In this document: in pieces, positions 1 through 7,000 of the stretch | How positions within the stretch are numbered: position 1 is the first letter of the stretch | Layout: every line of letters starts with the position of its first letter | NCBI RefSeq assembly: GCF_050015995.1 | Contig: NZ_JBNHEP010000149.1 | Span: 4,797 to 68,796, forward strand | Source: Trichodesmium sp050015995 | Lineage (GTDB): Bacteria > Cyanobacteriota > Cyanobacteriia > Cyanobacteriales > Microcoleaceae | Length of the DNA stretch: 64,000 nt | Direction of reading: 5' to 3' | The notes under the pieces: generated by a model | Told to the model about the DNA's origin: nothing | What the model saw: only the letters and a program-made list of their open reading frames with translations | The model's database searches: none | Program-made: the position numbers and the translations under genes

Positions 1-195
1 AAGAAGAAAAAGTATGAAAAGTATGAAAAAAATAGGGATGCAATGTACGAAATATTGGCTAGTATGCAACCTAAAGCAATTAAGAATGCAAAGAATTTAT
101 TAGAACAATATTATCCATCAGATCCTGCTAATGATAATCCTTCCACAAGAGTACATTTATTAGTTAAACAACTTAATAGATTTGTTCGTAAATAA
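1..195 (+). CDS. C-terminal end of an unrecognised protein
   Basis: An open frame runs from the first base to TAA at 193-195 and gives 64 residues. It opens with a Lys/Tyr/Glu-rich stretch and continues as a probably helical segment ending LNRFVRK. The start lies outside the window and no family is recognised. The next recognisable sequence, on the opposite strand, begins 3 bp after the stop, so the two genes converge. Confidence 0.5.
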   Translation, partial: KKKKYEKYEKNRDAMYEILASMQPKAIKNAKNLLEQYYPSDPANDNPSTRVHLLVKQLNRFVRK

Positions 196-198
196 TCC

Positions 199-440
199 TT
201 AAACAACAAACTCAATATCTCCTAATATATCTATCTTTTCTTCGAGTCATTAAATTCATCATTTTCATATCTTCTAAGAAATTATTCTGTAGATAACTGA
301 TATTTAGTCTCAAATTTCTGCAATCTTTGTTTGGTTCGTTCAATACCATCAGACAAAGACTGTAATTCTTTTTCTACTGCTGCTTTTAATAAAATTTTTA
401 ACGATTCTGGATGTTGACATTTAATTTTAAGTTCTGGCAT
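199..440 (-). pseudogene. Broken copy of the TumE-partner (putative antitoxin) gene
   Basis: Read on the minus strand from ATG at 440 (Shine-Dalgarno AAAGGAGAT just upstream), this matches the proteins at 4149-4439 and 5852-6142: MPELKIKC, then QLSTE. The next Glu codon is TAA, and an internal deletion joins the NDEF region to a tail resembling EILSLLF. A premature stop plus a deletion means no full product. No toxin gene follows. It is the oldest-looking of three copies of this family in the first 6 kb. Confidence 0.75.
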
Positions 441-465
441 ATTTTTTATCTCCTTTAAAAGTGAT

Positions 466-545
466 TTAATGTTGTACTAACCAGACTTCTCCTCTTTTGA
501 GATTATTCATTTTCTGTTTCCCAATCTTCAGCAATCCTAACTAAA
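466..545 (-). pseudogene. MazEF remnant (end of antitoxin, start of toxin)
   Basis: On the minus strand the last codons of a MazE-like antitoxin (RIAEDWETENE, stop) overlap an ATG at 510 that opens MNNLKRGEVWLVQH before TAA at 466-468. The same overlap and the same toxin opening (MNNPKIGEIWLVQLDPT) occur in the module at 4734-5387. Only the junction survives. It sits directly upstream of the 199-440 remnant. Confidence 0.6.
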
Positions 546-683
546 TAAAGGCAGAAAATCAAAATCTTAATACTGTGACGATTTTTCACAAACAGCATAA
601 AGCATGCTGAAGTTATTGTCAGTTAAGCTATTAGAGCGAATAAATATTTTTCGGTGACGAACGAGCCTGCCTTTGAAACCAGA

Positions 684-1157
684 CTAGATGCAAATTTGTT
701 TGCTAGGTTGCCTTGCAGTAGCTGGATTGGATTGAGTATCTATAAATTGCACTGGATCATAAGTATTAATCCACAGATGAGCGCCACATTTTGCTGGTTC
801 GTAAGGCCGATAGACGATTTGGCAAGGACCTGAAATATATAAGTCATAACCATAATCGTTGCGTTCGCCATCCTTAACTGACAATACAGGTTCAAGTTGT
901 TCGGGAGGTTTACCAAAATTACCTTTGATTTTGCTTTGATTAACATGAATCATTTTTGGTTTGGTAGATTGTTGCTTGCGCCATATACCTTTCGGACCGC
1001 GCCGAGCTGGAATTATTCTAGGCATACCGCTCCTTGAAACTGGAATTTCCCAGAATCTACCATTTTTTTTGGCTCCTTTCACTCTTCCTTGAGCGAGTAA
1101 AACTAATAAACGTTGACGGGAGATACCTAATAAAATAGATGCTTGTTTAGTACCCAT
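684..1157 (-). CDS. Helix-turn-helix protein, excisionase/MerR-like N-terminus
   Basis: Predicted 157-residue protein. Residues 1-40 (MGTKQASILLGISRQRLLVL and on to GRFWEIPV) look like the small winged helix-turn-helix of excisionase/MerR type: a recognition helix followed by a short wing ending in the typical WEIP. The rest has basic Pro/Arg-rich sequence and a C-terminal domain (YDLYISGPCQIVYRPYEPAK) I do not recognise. An in-frame upstream start at 1205 exists, but the ATG at 1157 fits the start of the domain better. It lies beside a decayed tnpB; a role in DNA binding is inferred from the motif only. Confidence 0.6.
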   Translation of the reverse strand: MGTKQASILLGISRQRLLVLLAQGRVKGAKKNGRFWEIPVSRSGMPRIIPARRGPKGIWRKQQSTKPKMIHVNQSKIKGNFGKPPEQLEPVLSVKDGERNDYGYDLYISGPCQIVYRPYEPAKCGAHLWINTYDPVQFIDTQSNPATARQPSKQICI

Positions 1158-1324
1158 GATTTTTTTCTCAACTGTTGAACAATAGTTAAATTTGCTAAAC
1201 CACAATAAAATTAAAAAAGTTACCTAAGAATAAATATAAACCAATAATTTGGTTTTGTCTACCTATGATTGATGTCTCCAGCGGTTAAAACACCCTGGAT
1301 TCTAAGCGGATGTACTTATGCGGG

Positions 1325-2450
1325 CTAAAGCCACGCAACGCACTGCTTACGATATTTTTTGGTTAGACAATCTAACTTATATCGCTGTGGGAGCATCAAA
1401 ACTCCTCTACCAACCTTGGCTAAGTCAATACTTAGCTGTGTTGCTACTTTTTTGATAATATTAGCTGCACCATTACAGTCAGCATTAATAACTTGACCTT
1501 TTGCTGAACGATACAAGCCACGATTTACACGCTTTCCTGATGCTTTCCACCTTTCGGGTTTTTCACCAAATGTCGGTAGAAAATCATCATCTAGAAAACT
1601 TGCTTGACTGGTGTAACTTTCCTCAGCCTCTACAAACTTAATCCCATACTGTTCAGAAAGTTCGGCTATTCTAGTCTTTAATGTGGCTGTTGGTATTTGG
1701 ACAAACTGTTGGTTATTTTTCTTGCCAATGTTAATACCATCTTTTTGGTGTTGATTCCAACCAAAAACTACTGTGCCTATTTGATGCTCAATGCACCAGT
1801 TAATAACAAATCTAGCTGCCTTATTAATATTGTCGCGCATCATTCGGTTACGCTTTTCAGTAATAGCAGCAAGTTGGTTATCCCAATAGTCACCAGGCTT
1901 GCCTTGCTTCATTTTGGCTACTTGCTTGTTGTACCATTGATTTTGAGATTTAACCTTTCTTCCATCAACTATAAAAGCCTTACCTACATTACTTACGCAG
2001 GTTAACCAGTTATTCAATCCTGGATCAATACCTACAGTGCTTTTCAGATTGATGAACCACATCGCCATAATCGAAATCCTGTAGGGGCGATTCGCGAATC
2101 GCCCCTACTGTGGTCTACCGAAATGAAAACCGCTGTAAGACATTTCCTGCTATTGGTTGACCTTTTTCTGGTTCTGAGTGTAGATAAACAAATTCCAAGT
2201 AAAAACATCTATTCCTAGGGACAAACCTATACTCTTTAATTTTTTCAAAGTCTAGATTACTAGGCATTGGTAGTAAGAAATGGTCAATACCAAACCACGC
2301 TTTTACTTGCTTGCCTAATGGGAACTTAAGCATACCATCAACCAACTTCACCCAACGTGCGGGATAACTAACAACAGCTAAACCATCCTTTTTGCGGTAT
2401 TTTGGTGGTTTAGGCTTCTGTACTAGCTCCGTTCTACTAAACTTACCCAA
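1325..2450 (-). pseudogene. tnpB: Interrupted TnpB (IS200/IS605-type RuvC nuclease)
   Basis: Two minus-strand pieces make one TnpB. The N-terminal piece (2450-2115) reads MGKFSRTELVQKPKPPKYRK to PIAGNVL. The C-terminal piece (2068-1325) carries the RuvC-like nuclease: Asp in GIDPGLNNW, Glu in EAEESYTSQASF and Asp in INADCNGAANI. Normal TnpB runs straight from GNVL into GIDPGLN. Here the two are separated by a frameshifted spacer containing a 28-bp perfect palindrome. The first ~100 residues of a full TnpB are also missing; the neighbouring IS605 element begins there. TnpB proteins are RNA-guided DNA nucleases of transposons; this copy is unlikely to be active. Confidence 0.8.
2081..2108. repeat. 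28-bp perfect palindrome inside tnpB
   Basis: The half-site GTAGGGGCGATTCG is followed immediately by its exact reverse complement. It lies between the two halves of the tnpB gene and puts a stop into the reading frame. It looks like an inserted short palindromic repeat. Confidence 0.85.
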
Positions 2451-2459
2451 ACTTACCCA

Positions 2460-2566
2460 AACATGATTGCATGAGTTTTGGAGCTAGCTTCCTGTTTCAC
2501 TGAAGATCACTGACTCTCGTCTGTAACTTATCTTCTCCACAGGCTTCAACTCGGCGGGAACTCCAC
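2460..2566 (-). other. Right end / possible omega-RNA scaffold of the IS605 tnpB
   Basis: In TnpB elements the guide RNA is transcribed from the 3' end of tnpB through the right end. This segment directly follows the tnpB stop and has the conserved GTGAAACAGGAAG core. The placement follows the family; no transcript can be seen from sequence. Confidence 0.3.
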
Positions 2567-3047
2567 CTACTGACTTACATAGTTTTCTAGGTTGACAGCA
2601 GCATTAAAATCTCTGTCAGCCTCAAAACCACAGTTGCTACATTCGTATCGTCTCGCACTCAATGGCATTTTCTGTTGATGCCCGCAATGAGAACATATTT
2701 GAGAACTTGGATAAAATCTATCAGCGAGCTTTAATTCACTGCCATACCACTCACACTTGTATATAAGCTGACGCTTAAACTCATAAAAGCCACAGTCTGC
2801 TATTGCGCTTGCTACTCCCGTGATTTTTGAGCATTCCACTTACATTTAAGTCTTCAATCACTATGGTACTGTGGTTTTTAGCTAACCATGTTGTGACTTT
2901 ATACAGAAAGCCTCCAGCTTTAAACAGCATTTGGCGACAATAATAAATCCCACAATTTGTCAACTTATTTGCTTCTGTGCATAGGTATTCCAGAATAGCC
3001 ATTATTTCTGGATTAGTTTTGACTAGGTGTTGTTGGCATCCGTACAT
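2567..3047 (-). pseudogene. tnpB: TnpB with internal deletion and frameshift
   Basis: Two overlapping minus-strand frames. The first (3047-2781) starts MYGCQQHLVKTNPEIMAILE and jumps to LYKVTTWLAKNHSTIVIEDL, a region that normally lies far downstream, so most of the N-terminal and early RuvC sequence is deleted. The second (2839-2567) carries FYPSSQICSHCGHQQKMPL, the C-terminal zinc finger (CxxC...CxxC), the last catalytic Asp (FEADRDFNAAVNL) and the stop. The two frames overlap around SGMLKNH. It cannot make a complete nuclease. Confidence 0.8.
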
Positions 3048-3091
3048 TAATCATCACCTCCTGTAGATATAATAGCACTATTAAACATATT

Positions 3092-3513
3092 ATGTCTACA
3101 CTCGTAATCAAGAAAAAACCAGATGAATACAGAAGAAATCCCCACTCAGTAACATTGATAAATTACCATTTTGTCTTCTGTCCTAAACGTAGAAGGCCAG
3201 TATTAGTTGGAGACGTTAAACAGAGATTACAGGAGATTATCTTTGAACTATGTACTGAACATGAGTGGAGATTAATAGCACTAGAAATAATGCCCGATCA
3301 TGTACACTTATTTTTAGAAGTTGACCCCACCTTTGCACCATCGGTAATTATCAAGCGAGTCAAAGGTAGAGCTTCACATCATTTGAGGAAAGAATTTCCA
3401 CTTATTACTAAAGTTACCCACACTTTGGACTCAAGCGCTTTTTCTGTGCAACAACAGGAAATGCTTCAACAGAGATTGTTAGGAAGTACATCGAAAACCA
3501 AACCGGAGAGTAA
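3092..3513 (+). pseudogene. tnpA: TnpA Y1 transposase with two frameshifts
   Basis: IS200/IS605 single-strand transposase. The HUH motif is visible in MPDHVHLFLEV after INYHFVFCPKRRRPVLVGD. After KEFPLITK the frame is lost: the expected LPTLWT lies in a second frame and RFFCATTGNASTEIVRKYIE, with the catalytic Tyr, in a third, ending at TAA 3511-3513. Two small indels explain this. The unshifted frame instead runs on to 3556 with an unrelated tail. Inactive unless the shifts are sequencing errors. Confidence 0.8.
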
Positions 3514-3552
3514 CGTCGCTTTATTACCCGCGTGTCGCTATTCAACCAGCTG

Positions 3553-3711
3553 TTAAAACAGGCTGGCTAACTTTCTCTCACCATTTGTTAGGTTTTTTTT
3601 GATGCTCGTGATAATAATTTTCCCATTTTCTTGAATAATCTCAAATTATTGGCTTTCTCCTAACAATTCTTTGGGTATTAATAAGCCTTGTTCTGTTGCT
3701 GTTAATTTCAT
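3553..3711 (-). pseudogene. Small antitoxin-like gene, interrupted
   Basis: From ATG 3711 (Shine-Dalgarno GAGGT) the frame reads MKLTATEQGLLIPKELLGES, then an in-frame TAA, then FEIIQENGKIIITSI. Small cyanobacterial antitoxin-type proteins share the 'LTATxxGLLIPK...' opening followed by 'VEI...NxxIxI'. The downstream end runs into the IS605 left end. It sits beside the TumE remnants. Confidence 0.5.
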
Positions 3712-3778
3712 TTTTAATTACCTCAAATAATTTTCTATATCAATTCATTAAAATTACTCTATTTCAGAATTGCAATGC

Positions 3779-4165
3779 TTATCCCAAATTTTCAATTTCC
3801 TGTAATACCTCTACCAAAGTAGGAGCATTTGAGGAAATAACATTATCTTCACTTCCATCATGTTTATGATGAGGAAAGTTTGGCAAATTTAGCTTTTTAT
3901 GGTGTCTAGTATTGTCATAGCGAAAAATCAAGTTTTTGGAGGCATTCATATATTGATATGTGTAAATACCATGATTGATGATTGTTTTAACATTGACAAA
4001 TTCACGCTAATAAAGAATAGAACCATCTATAAAGTTTATTTCACCTACAATAAAACCTTGATAATCTGTTCGTTCATCAGATGTAATACTGAATGAAGAG
4101 ACTAATGAGCAAGAGTTAATTACTTCACGAATTTCTTGAACATAATCTTTAATTAACAAACTCAA
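3779..4165 (-). pseudogene. TumE-family toxin with in-frame stop
   Basis: The minus-strand frame from TTG at 4165 matches the intact TumE-like protein at 5431-5868: YQGFIVGEINFIDGSILY, then TAG, then REFVNV, YTYQYMNASKNLIFRYDN, PNFPHHKHDGSE and APTLVEVLQEI. The TAG falls where the intact copy has Phe (YFCEF). The start overlaps the end of the partner gene at 4149-4439 by 17 bp, as in the intact module. RNase-type toxin activity is inferred from the family. Confidence 0.75.
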
Positions 4166-4439
4166 CCACCTTGAAATTTTCTACTTCTTCACAGAGATTT
4201 TTCAGCATCCAATATTCTCCAATCCATTCGTCTAATTCTAGGGTTTCTGTAAATTCATCATTTTCATATCTTCTGAGAAATTCTTCTGTAGATAACTGAT
4301 ATTTAGTCTCAAATTTCTGCAATCTTTTTTTGGTTCGTTCAATACCATCAGACAAAGACTGTAATTCTTTTTCTACTGCTGCTTTTAATAAAATTTTTAA
4401 CGATTCTAGGTTCTCGCATTTAATTTTAAGTTCTGGCAT
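4149..4439 (-). CDS. TumE-partner protein, putative antitoxin (copy 2)
   Basis: A 96-residue acidic, helical protein (MPELKIKCENLESLKILLKA ... LELDEWIGEYWMLKNLCEEV) with a strong Shine-Dalgarno (AAGGAGGTAAAT before ATG 4439). Homologous copies sit at 199-440 and 5852-6142, each followed by or once followed by a TumE/DUF6516 gene that starts inside the antitoxin end. That order and overlap imply translational coupling and suggest an antitoxin role; the family itself is not one I can name. The toxin following this copy carries a stop codon, so this may be an orphan antitoxin. Confidence 0.65.
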   Translation of the reverse strand: MPELKIKCENLESLKILLKAAVEKELQSLSDGIERTKKRLQKFETKYQLSTEEFLRRYENDEFTETLELDEWIGEYWMLKNLCEEVENFKVVEFVN

Positions 4440-4441
4440 AT

Positions 4442-4660
4442 TTACCTCCTTAGAATATTGTCAATTTCCTGCAATACATCTACTAAAGTAGGAGCATTTG
4501 AGGAAATAACATTTTCTTGACTACTCTGATATTTATGGTGGGGAAAATTTGGTAAGTTTAGCTTTTTATGATGTCTCGTATTATTATAGCGGAAAATCAG
4601 ATTATTTGAGGCAGTCATATATTGATAGGAATACATATCGCGGTCTATTGTTAATTCCAC
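4442..4660 (-). pseudogene. C-terminal half of a TumE-family toxin
   Basis: The last ~72 residues of the TumE-like family remain (DMYSYQYMTASNNLIFRYNN, then HHKKLNLPNFPHHKY). Upstream of the GTG at 4660 the matching frame meets a TAA (4673-4675 region) just before FVDVE, and the first ~80 residues of the family are absent. Its stop lies 2 bp upstream of the next partner gene, so the modules are arranged head to tail. Confidence 0.7.
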
Positions 4661-4733
4661 ATCTACAAATTATCGCACCATTAAAACAGAATTATATAGA
4701 AACTTTATAATGACATATTTATATACCTATAAT

Positions 4734-5092
4734 TCAACTATCAACATCATAATCTATGCAGATAATTAATCCTGCTAGCAACTCTTCAAGAATAAGATTT
4801 GAAACCTGCCCAAGATATTTAACAAATCTTTCATTAGCAATGCTAGGAACTTGAAGCACATTACCAGCAGAGTCGTTATCTAAACCATTTTAATCATTTT
4901 TCGGTATCGAAATCATAAATGGGCGGTTTTGAAATTTAGGTTGCCATTTAGCTATAGGAATAATAATTCGGACACTGACTGAGCTAAAAATGTTTGAACT
5001 AATCACAACTGCCGGGCGAGTTTTTTTATTTCTTGATCTCTAGTTGGGTCTAGTTGTACTAACCATATTTCTCCTATTTTAGGATTATTCAT
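4734..5092 (-). pseudogene. MazF/PemK-type toxin with frameshift and stop
   Basis: From ATG 5092 the frame reads MNNPKIGEIWLVQLDPTRDQ, then is shifted at a run of A's. In the other frame it continues KTRPAVVISSNIFSSVSVRI, PIAKWQPKFQNRPFMISIP, a TAA, then LDNDSAGNVLQV and ends IICIDYDVDS. This is the MazF/PemK endoribonuclease layout (RPAVVIS, and the S-x-V-x-V-Q region). Its start overlaps the antitoxin stop by 8 bp. Inactive as read. Confidence 0.8.
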
Positions 5093-5387
5093 CTTCTGAT
5101 TCCCAATCTTCTCCATCAAGAATATAAAATTCTGTTAATTCTGAGTCATTTAAAAAATATTCAGCAGTTTTAGCTATTGATGATGTTAATAATTTATGAC
5201 GCTCCGCTATAGGCAAACGAGCAATTTCTTTGAGGGATAACTGATTTTTAGAATCAACTTGAGATAGCTTCAATTTGTGTTGAATAAACTGAATAAAGTC
5301 TAGCACTTCCTGTTGTTTGTCAGGTGGTAATAGTTTCAGATTATCTAGAACTTCTTGTTCAATATTATTATTTGTTATTGCTGTCAT
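5085..5387 (-). CDS. DUF2281-like antitoxin of a MazEF-type module
   Basis: A 100-residue acidic protein. The ATG at 5387 is preferred over an upstream in-frame start at 5423 because GGAGA lies 9 bases before it. The segment LLPPDKQQEVLDFIQFIQHK is typical of cyanobacterial DUF2281-type antitoxins, and the tail is acidic (DGEDWESEDE). The stop overlaps the MazF-like toxin start. Antitoxins of this kind bind and block their toxin and usually repress the operon. The cognate toxin here is broken. Confidence 0.65.
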   Translation of the reverse strand: MTAITNNNIEQEVLDNLKLLPPDKQQEVLDFIQFIQHKLKLSQVDSKNQLSLKEIARLPIAERHKLLTSSIAKTAEYFLNDSELTEFYILDGEDWESEDE

Positions 5388-5430
5388 AAAAATAATCTCC
5401 AACTTATATAAGTCAAACAACAAGCTATAA

Positions 5431-5868
5431 CTACCTCAAAAGACTGTCAATTTCGTGCAATACCTCTACCAAAGTAGGAGCATTTGAGGAAATAACATTT
5501 TCTTGACTACCCTCATGTTTATGGTGGGGAAAATTTGGCAAGTTTAGCTTTTTATGATGCCCCGTATTATCATAGCGGAAAATAAAATTATTTGAGGCAG
5601 TCATATATTGATAAGAATACATATCACGCTCTACTGTTATTTTCACATCTACAAACTCGCAAAAGTAAAGCATTGAATTGTCTTTAAATCTAGCTTCTCC
5701 CCGAATAAAACCTTGATAAGTACCTTGTTTTTTGGGATTAAATGTACAATTTTGAATTATTGAAAATGTCTGAAGAGCTTCATTAAGTAGCTGAAAATGC
5801 TGCACTACTTCACAAGCTACTATTGAATCGTGAAGTTGCTGCAAGTAATCCTCAAATAACAAACTCAA
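5431..5868 (-). CDS. TumE (DUF6516) family toxin, intact
   Basis: A 145-residue protein. Family marks are visible: DMYSYQYMTASNNFIFRYDN, then HHKKLNLPNFPHHKHEGSQE, then APTLVEVLHEI. TumE-family proteins are toxins of toxin-antitoxin systems, thought to act as RNases. The likely start is TTG at 5868, which lies 17 bp inside the partner gene and implies translational coupling; no better ATG exists in the N-terminal part. This is the only complete member of the family in the window, next to three decayed copies of it or its partner. Confidence 0.7.
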   Translation of the reverse strand: MSLLFEDYLQQLHDSIVACEVVQHFQLLNEALQTFSIIQNCTFNPKKQGTYQGFIRGEARFKDNSMLYFCEFVDVKITVERDMYSYQYMTASNNFIFRYDNTGHHKKLNLPNFPHHKHEGSQENVISSNAPTLVEVLHEIDSLLR

Positions 5869-6142
5869 TATCTCTCAATTTTTCTATCTTTTCTTCGAGT
5901 CGTTTCAACATCAAAGCTTCCCCTATCCATTCATCCAATTCTAAAGTTTCTTCAAATTCGTCGTTCTCATATCGAAGCAGAAATTCTTGAGTGGATAACT
6001 GATATTTTTCTTCAAATTCTAAGAGTCTTTTTTTGGTTTTAGCAATTCCTGATTTCAGGGATTTTACCCGGTCAGATATCATATTTTCAATGGTGTTTTT
6101 TAATGATTCTGGGTGCTGGCATTTAATTTTAAGTTCTGACAT
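5852..6142 (-). CDS. TumE-partner protein, putative antitoxin (copy 3)
   Basis: A 96-residue protein starting MSELKIKCQHPESLKNTIEN. The start at 6142 is set by AAAGGAGAT 8 bases upstream; a longer frame to 6190 lacks such a site. It is strongly helical and charged (YENDEFEETLELDEWIGEAL) and ends IEFVI, overlapping the TumE start. It is paralogous to the copies at 4149 and 199. The antitoxin role is inferred from order, overlap and repeated association with TumE. Confidence 0.65.
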   Translation of the reverse strand: MSELKIKCQHPESLKNTIENMISDRVKSLKSGIAKTKKRLLEFEEKYQLSTQEFLLRYENDEFEETLELDEWIGEALMLKRLEEKIEKLRDIEFVI

Positions 6143-6247
6143 ATTTATTATCTCCTTTAAAAAAGGCTCGCTTTTGTAAATTCTTCCCATATATGGAAAG
6201 GGTTTAACACTGAAGTTTTTTCTTTATTATCCTCTTAAATGGGGAAT

Positions 6248-6712
6248 TTAACTTCTGACTTCTAATCGTTGTGCTTTACCTGCAGCGATATTAGCTTGTA
6301 GTTGCAATTCATTTTCTTTGAGTTGGAGAGCGCGTTCCTCTCGTTGTGCTTCACCTTCGGCGATATTAGCTTCTAATTGTAACCCTTCCTCTTGGATAGC
6401 AAGAGTACGTTCTTCTCGTTGTACCTGACCTCCCGCAATGTAAGCTTGTAACTTCTGTTGTTCTACTTGCAGCTTTTCTAACCGTGCCTCCCTCTCTTCT
6501 CGTCGCTTGAGATATTCAGATTGTGCTTTTATCCATTGTGCTTCTTCCTTAGTTTGCTGCACAATAGCACTCGAATTAGACGATTGCTTTTTTTTCGTTT
6601 CGCTCAATTGCTTGGCCTTTGCCTCTGTAAAGCCTTTAGCCAACCCATTCAAAGCACCTCTGGCAGCTTCGTAAACAAACTTACTACCAGCAGCAAATAT
6701 TTGTACAGGCAT
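6248..6712 (-). CDS. Coiled-coil protein with short tandem repeats
   Basis: A 154-residue protein beginning MPVQIFAAGSKFVYEAARGA. The ATG at 6712 is chosen because AAGGAGGT lies 8 bases before it. After a small hydrophobic N-terminus (about 1-30) the rest is a long Glu/Arg/Gln coiled coil. Three units of about 24 residues repeat the pattern 'LQ.NIA.GxAQREER.L...E', for example LQLEANIAEGEAQREERALQ. No enzyme motif is seen. I do not recognise a characterised family; a structural or membrane-associated scaffold is possible. Confidence 0.65.
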   Translation of the reverse strand: MPVQIFAAGSKFVYEAARGALNGLAKGFTEAKAKQLSETKKKQSSNSSAIVQQTKEEAQWIKAQSEYLKRREEREARLEKLQVEQQKLQAYIAGGQVQREERTLAIQEEGLQLEANIAEGEAQREERALQLKENELQLQANIAAGKAQRLEVRS

Positions 6713-6898
6713 AGAATTTAACCTCCTTGTCAAAGTAGCAGTATTTCTAAAATACTCAGGACTTAAGCAAAGACACTTATAGCATTAACCCTTAAAGGTT
6801 TATCTATTTGGCGTTAGTGGTGAGCATATTGCCAACCCTAAATTAAACTACTAGCGTGTCTAGACTAAAATTGTGGGTTAGAAGCGAGCAACCTAGAA

Positions 6899-6989
6899 GA
6901 CCTCTCCCCCAACCCCTCTCCTGCAAGGAGAGGGGAGCAAGATATTCTCCCCCTTCCCTTGCAGGGAAGGGGGTTAGGGGGTTAGATTT
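6899..6989. repeat. R2 dispersed repeat (double hairpin)
   Basis: Two adjacent hairpins: CCCCTCTCCT/AGGAGAGGGG (6913-6935, loop GCA) and CCCCCTTCCCT/AGGGAAGGGGG (6949-6973, loop TGC). Related copies lie at 24538-24796, 25308-25395 and 30521-30580. This copy directly follows the metH stop codon and could also serve as a terminator. Confidence 0.8.
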
Positions 6990-7000
6990 TTTACACCAAA

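Larger units (their letters stand above)
2460..3590. mobile_element. IS200/IS605 element with divergent tnpB and tnpA
   Basis: A minus-strand tnpB (2567-3047) and a plus-strand tnpA (3092-3513) diverge from a 44-bp spacer, the IS605-like arrangement. The 2460-2566 end, downstream of tnpB, contains GTGAAACAGGAAGCTAGC-type sequence typical of the right end and overlapping guide-RNA scaffold. A direct repeat of ACTTACCCAA (two copies, about 2441-2460) adjoins that end. The element interrupts the first tnpB on one side and a small antitoxin gene (3553-3711) on the other. Both of its genes are broken. Exact ends are estimated. Confidence 0.65.
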
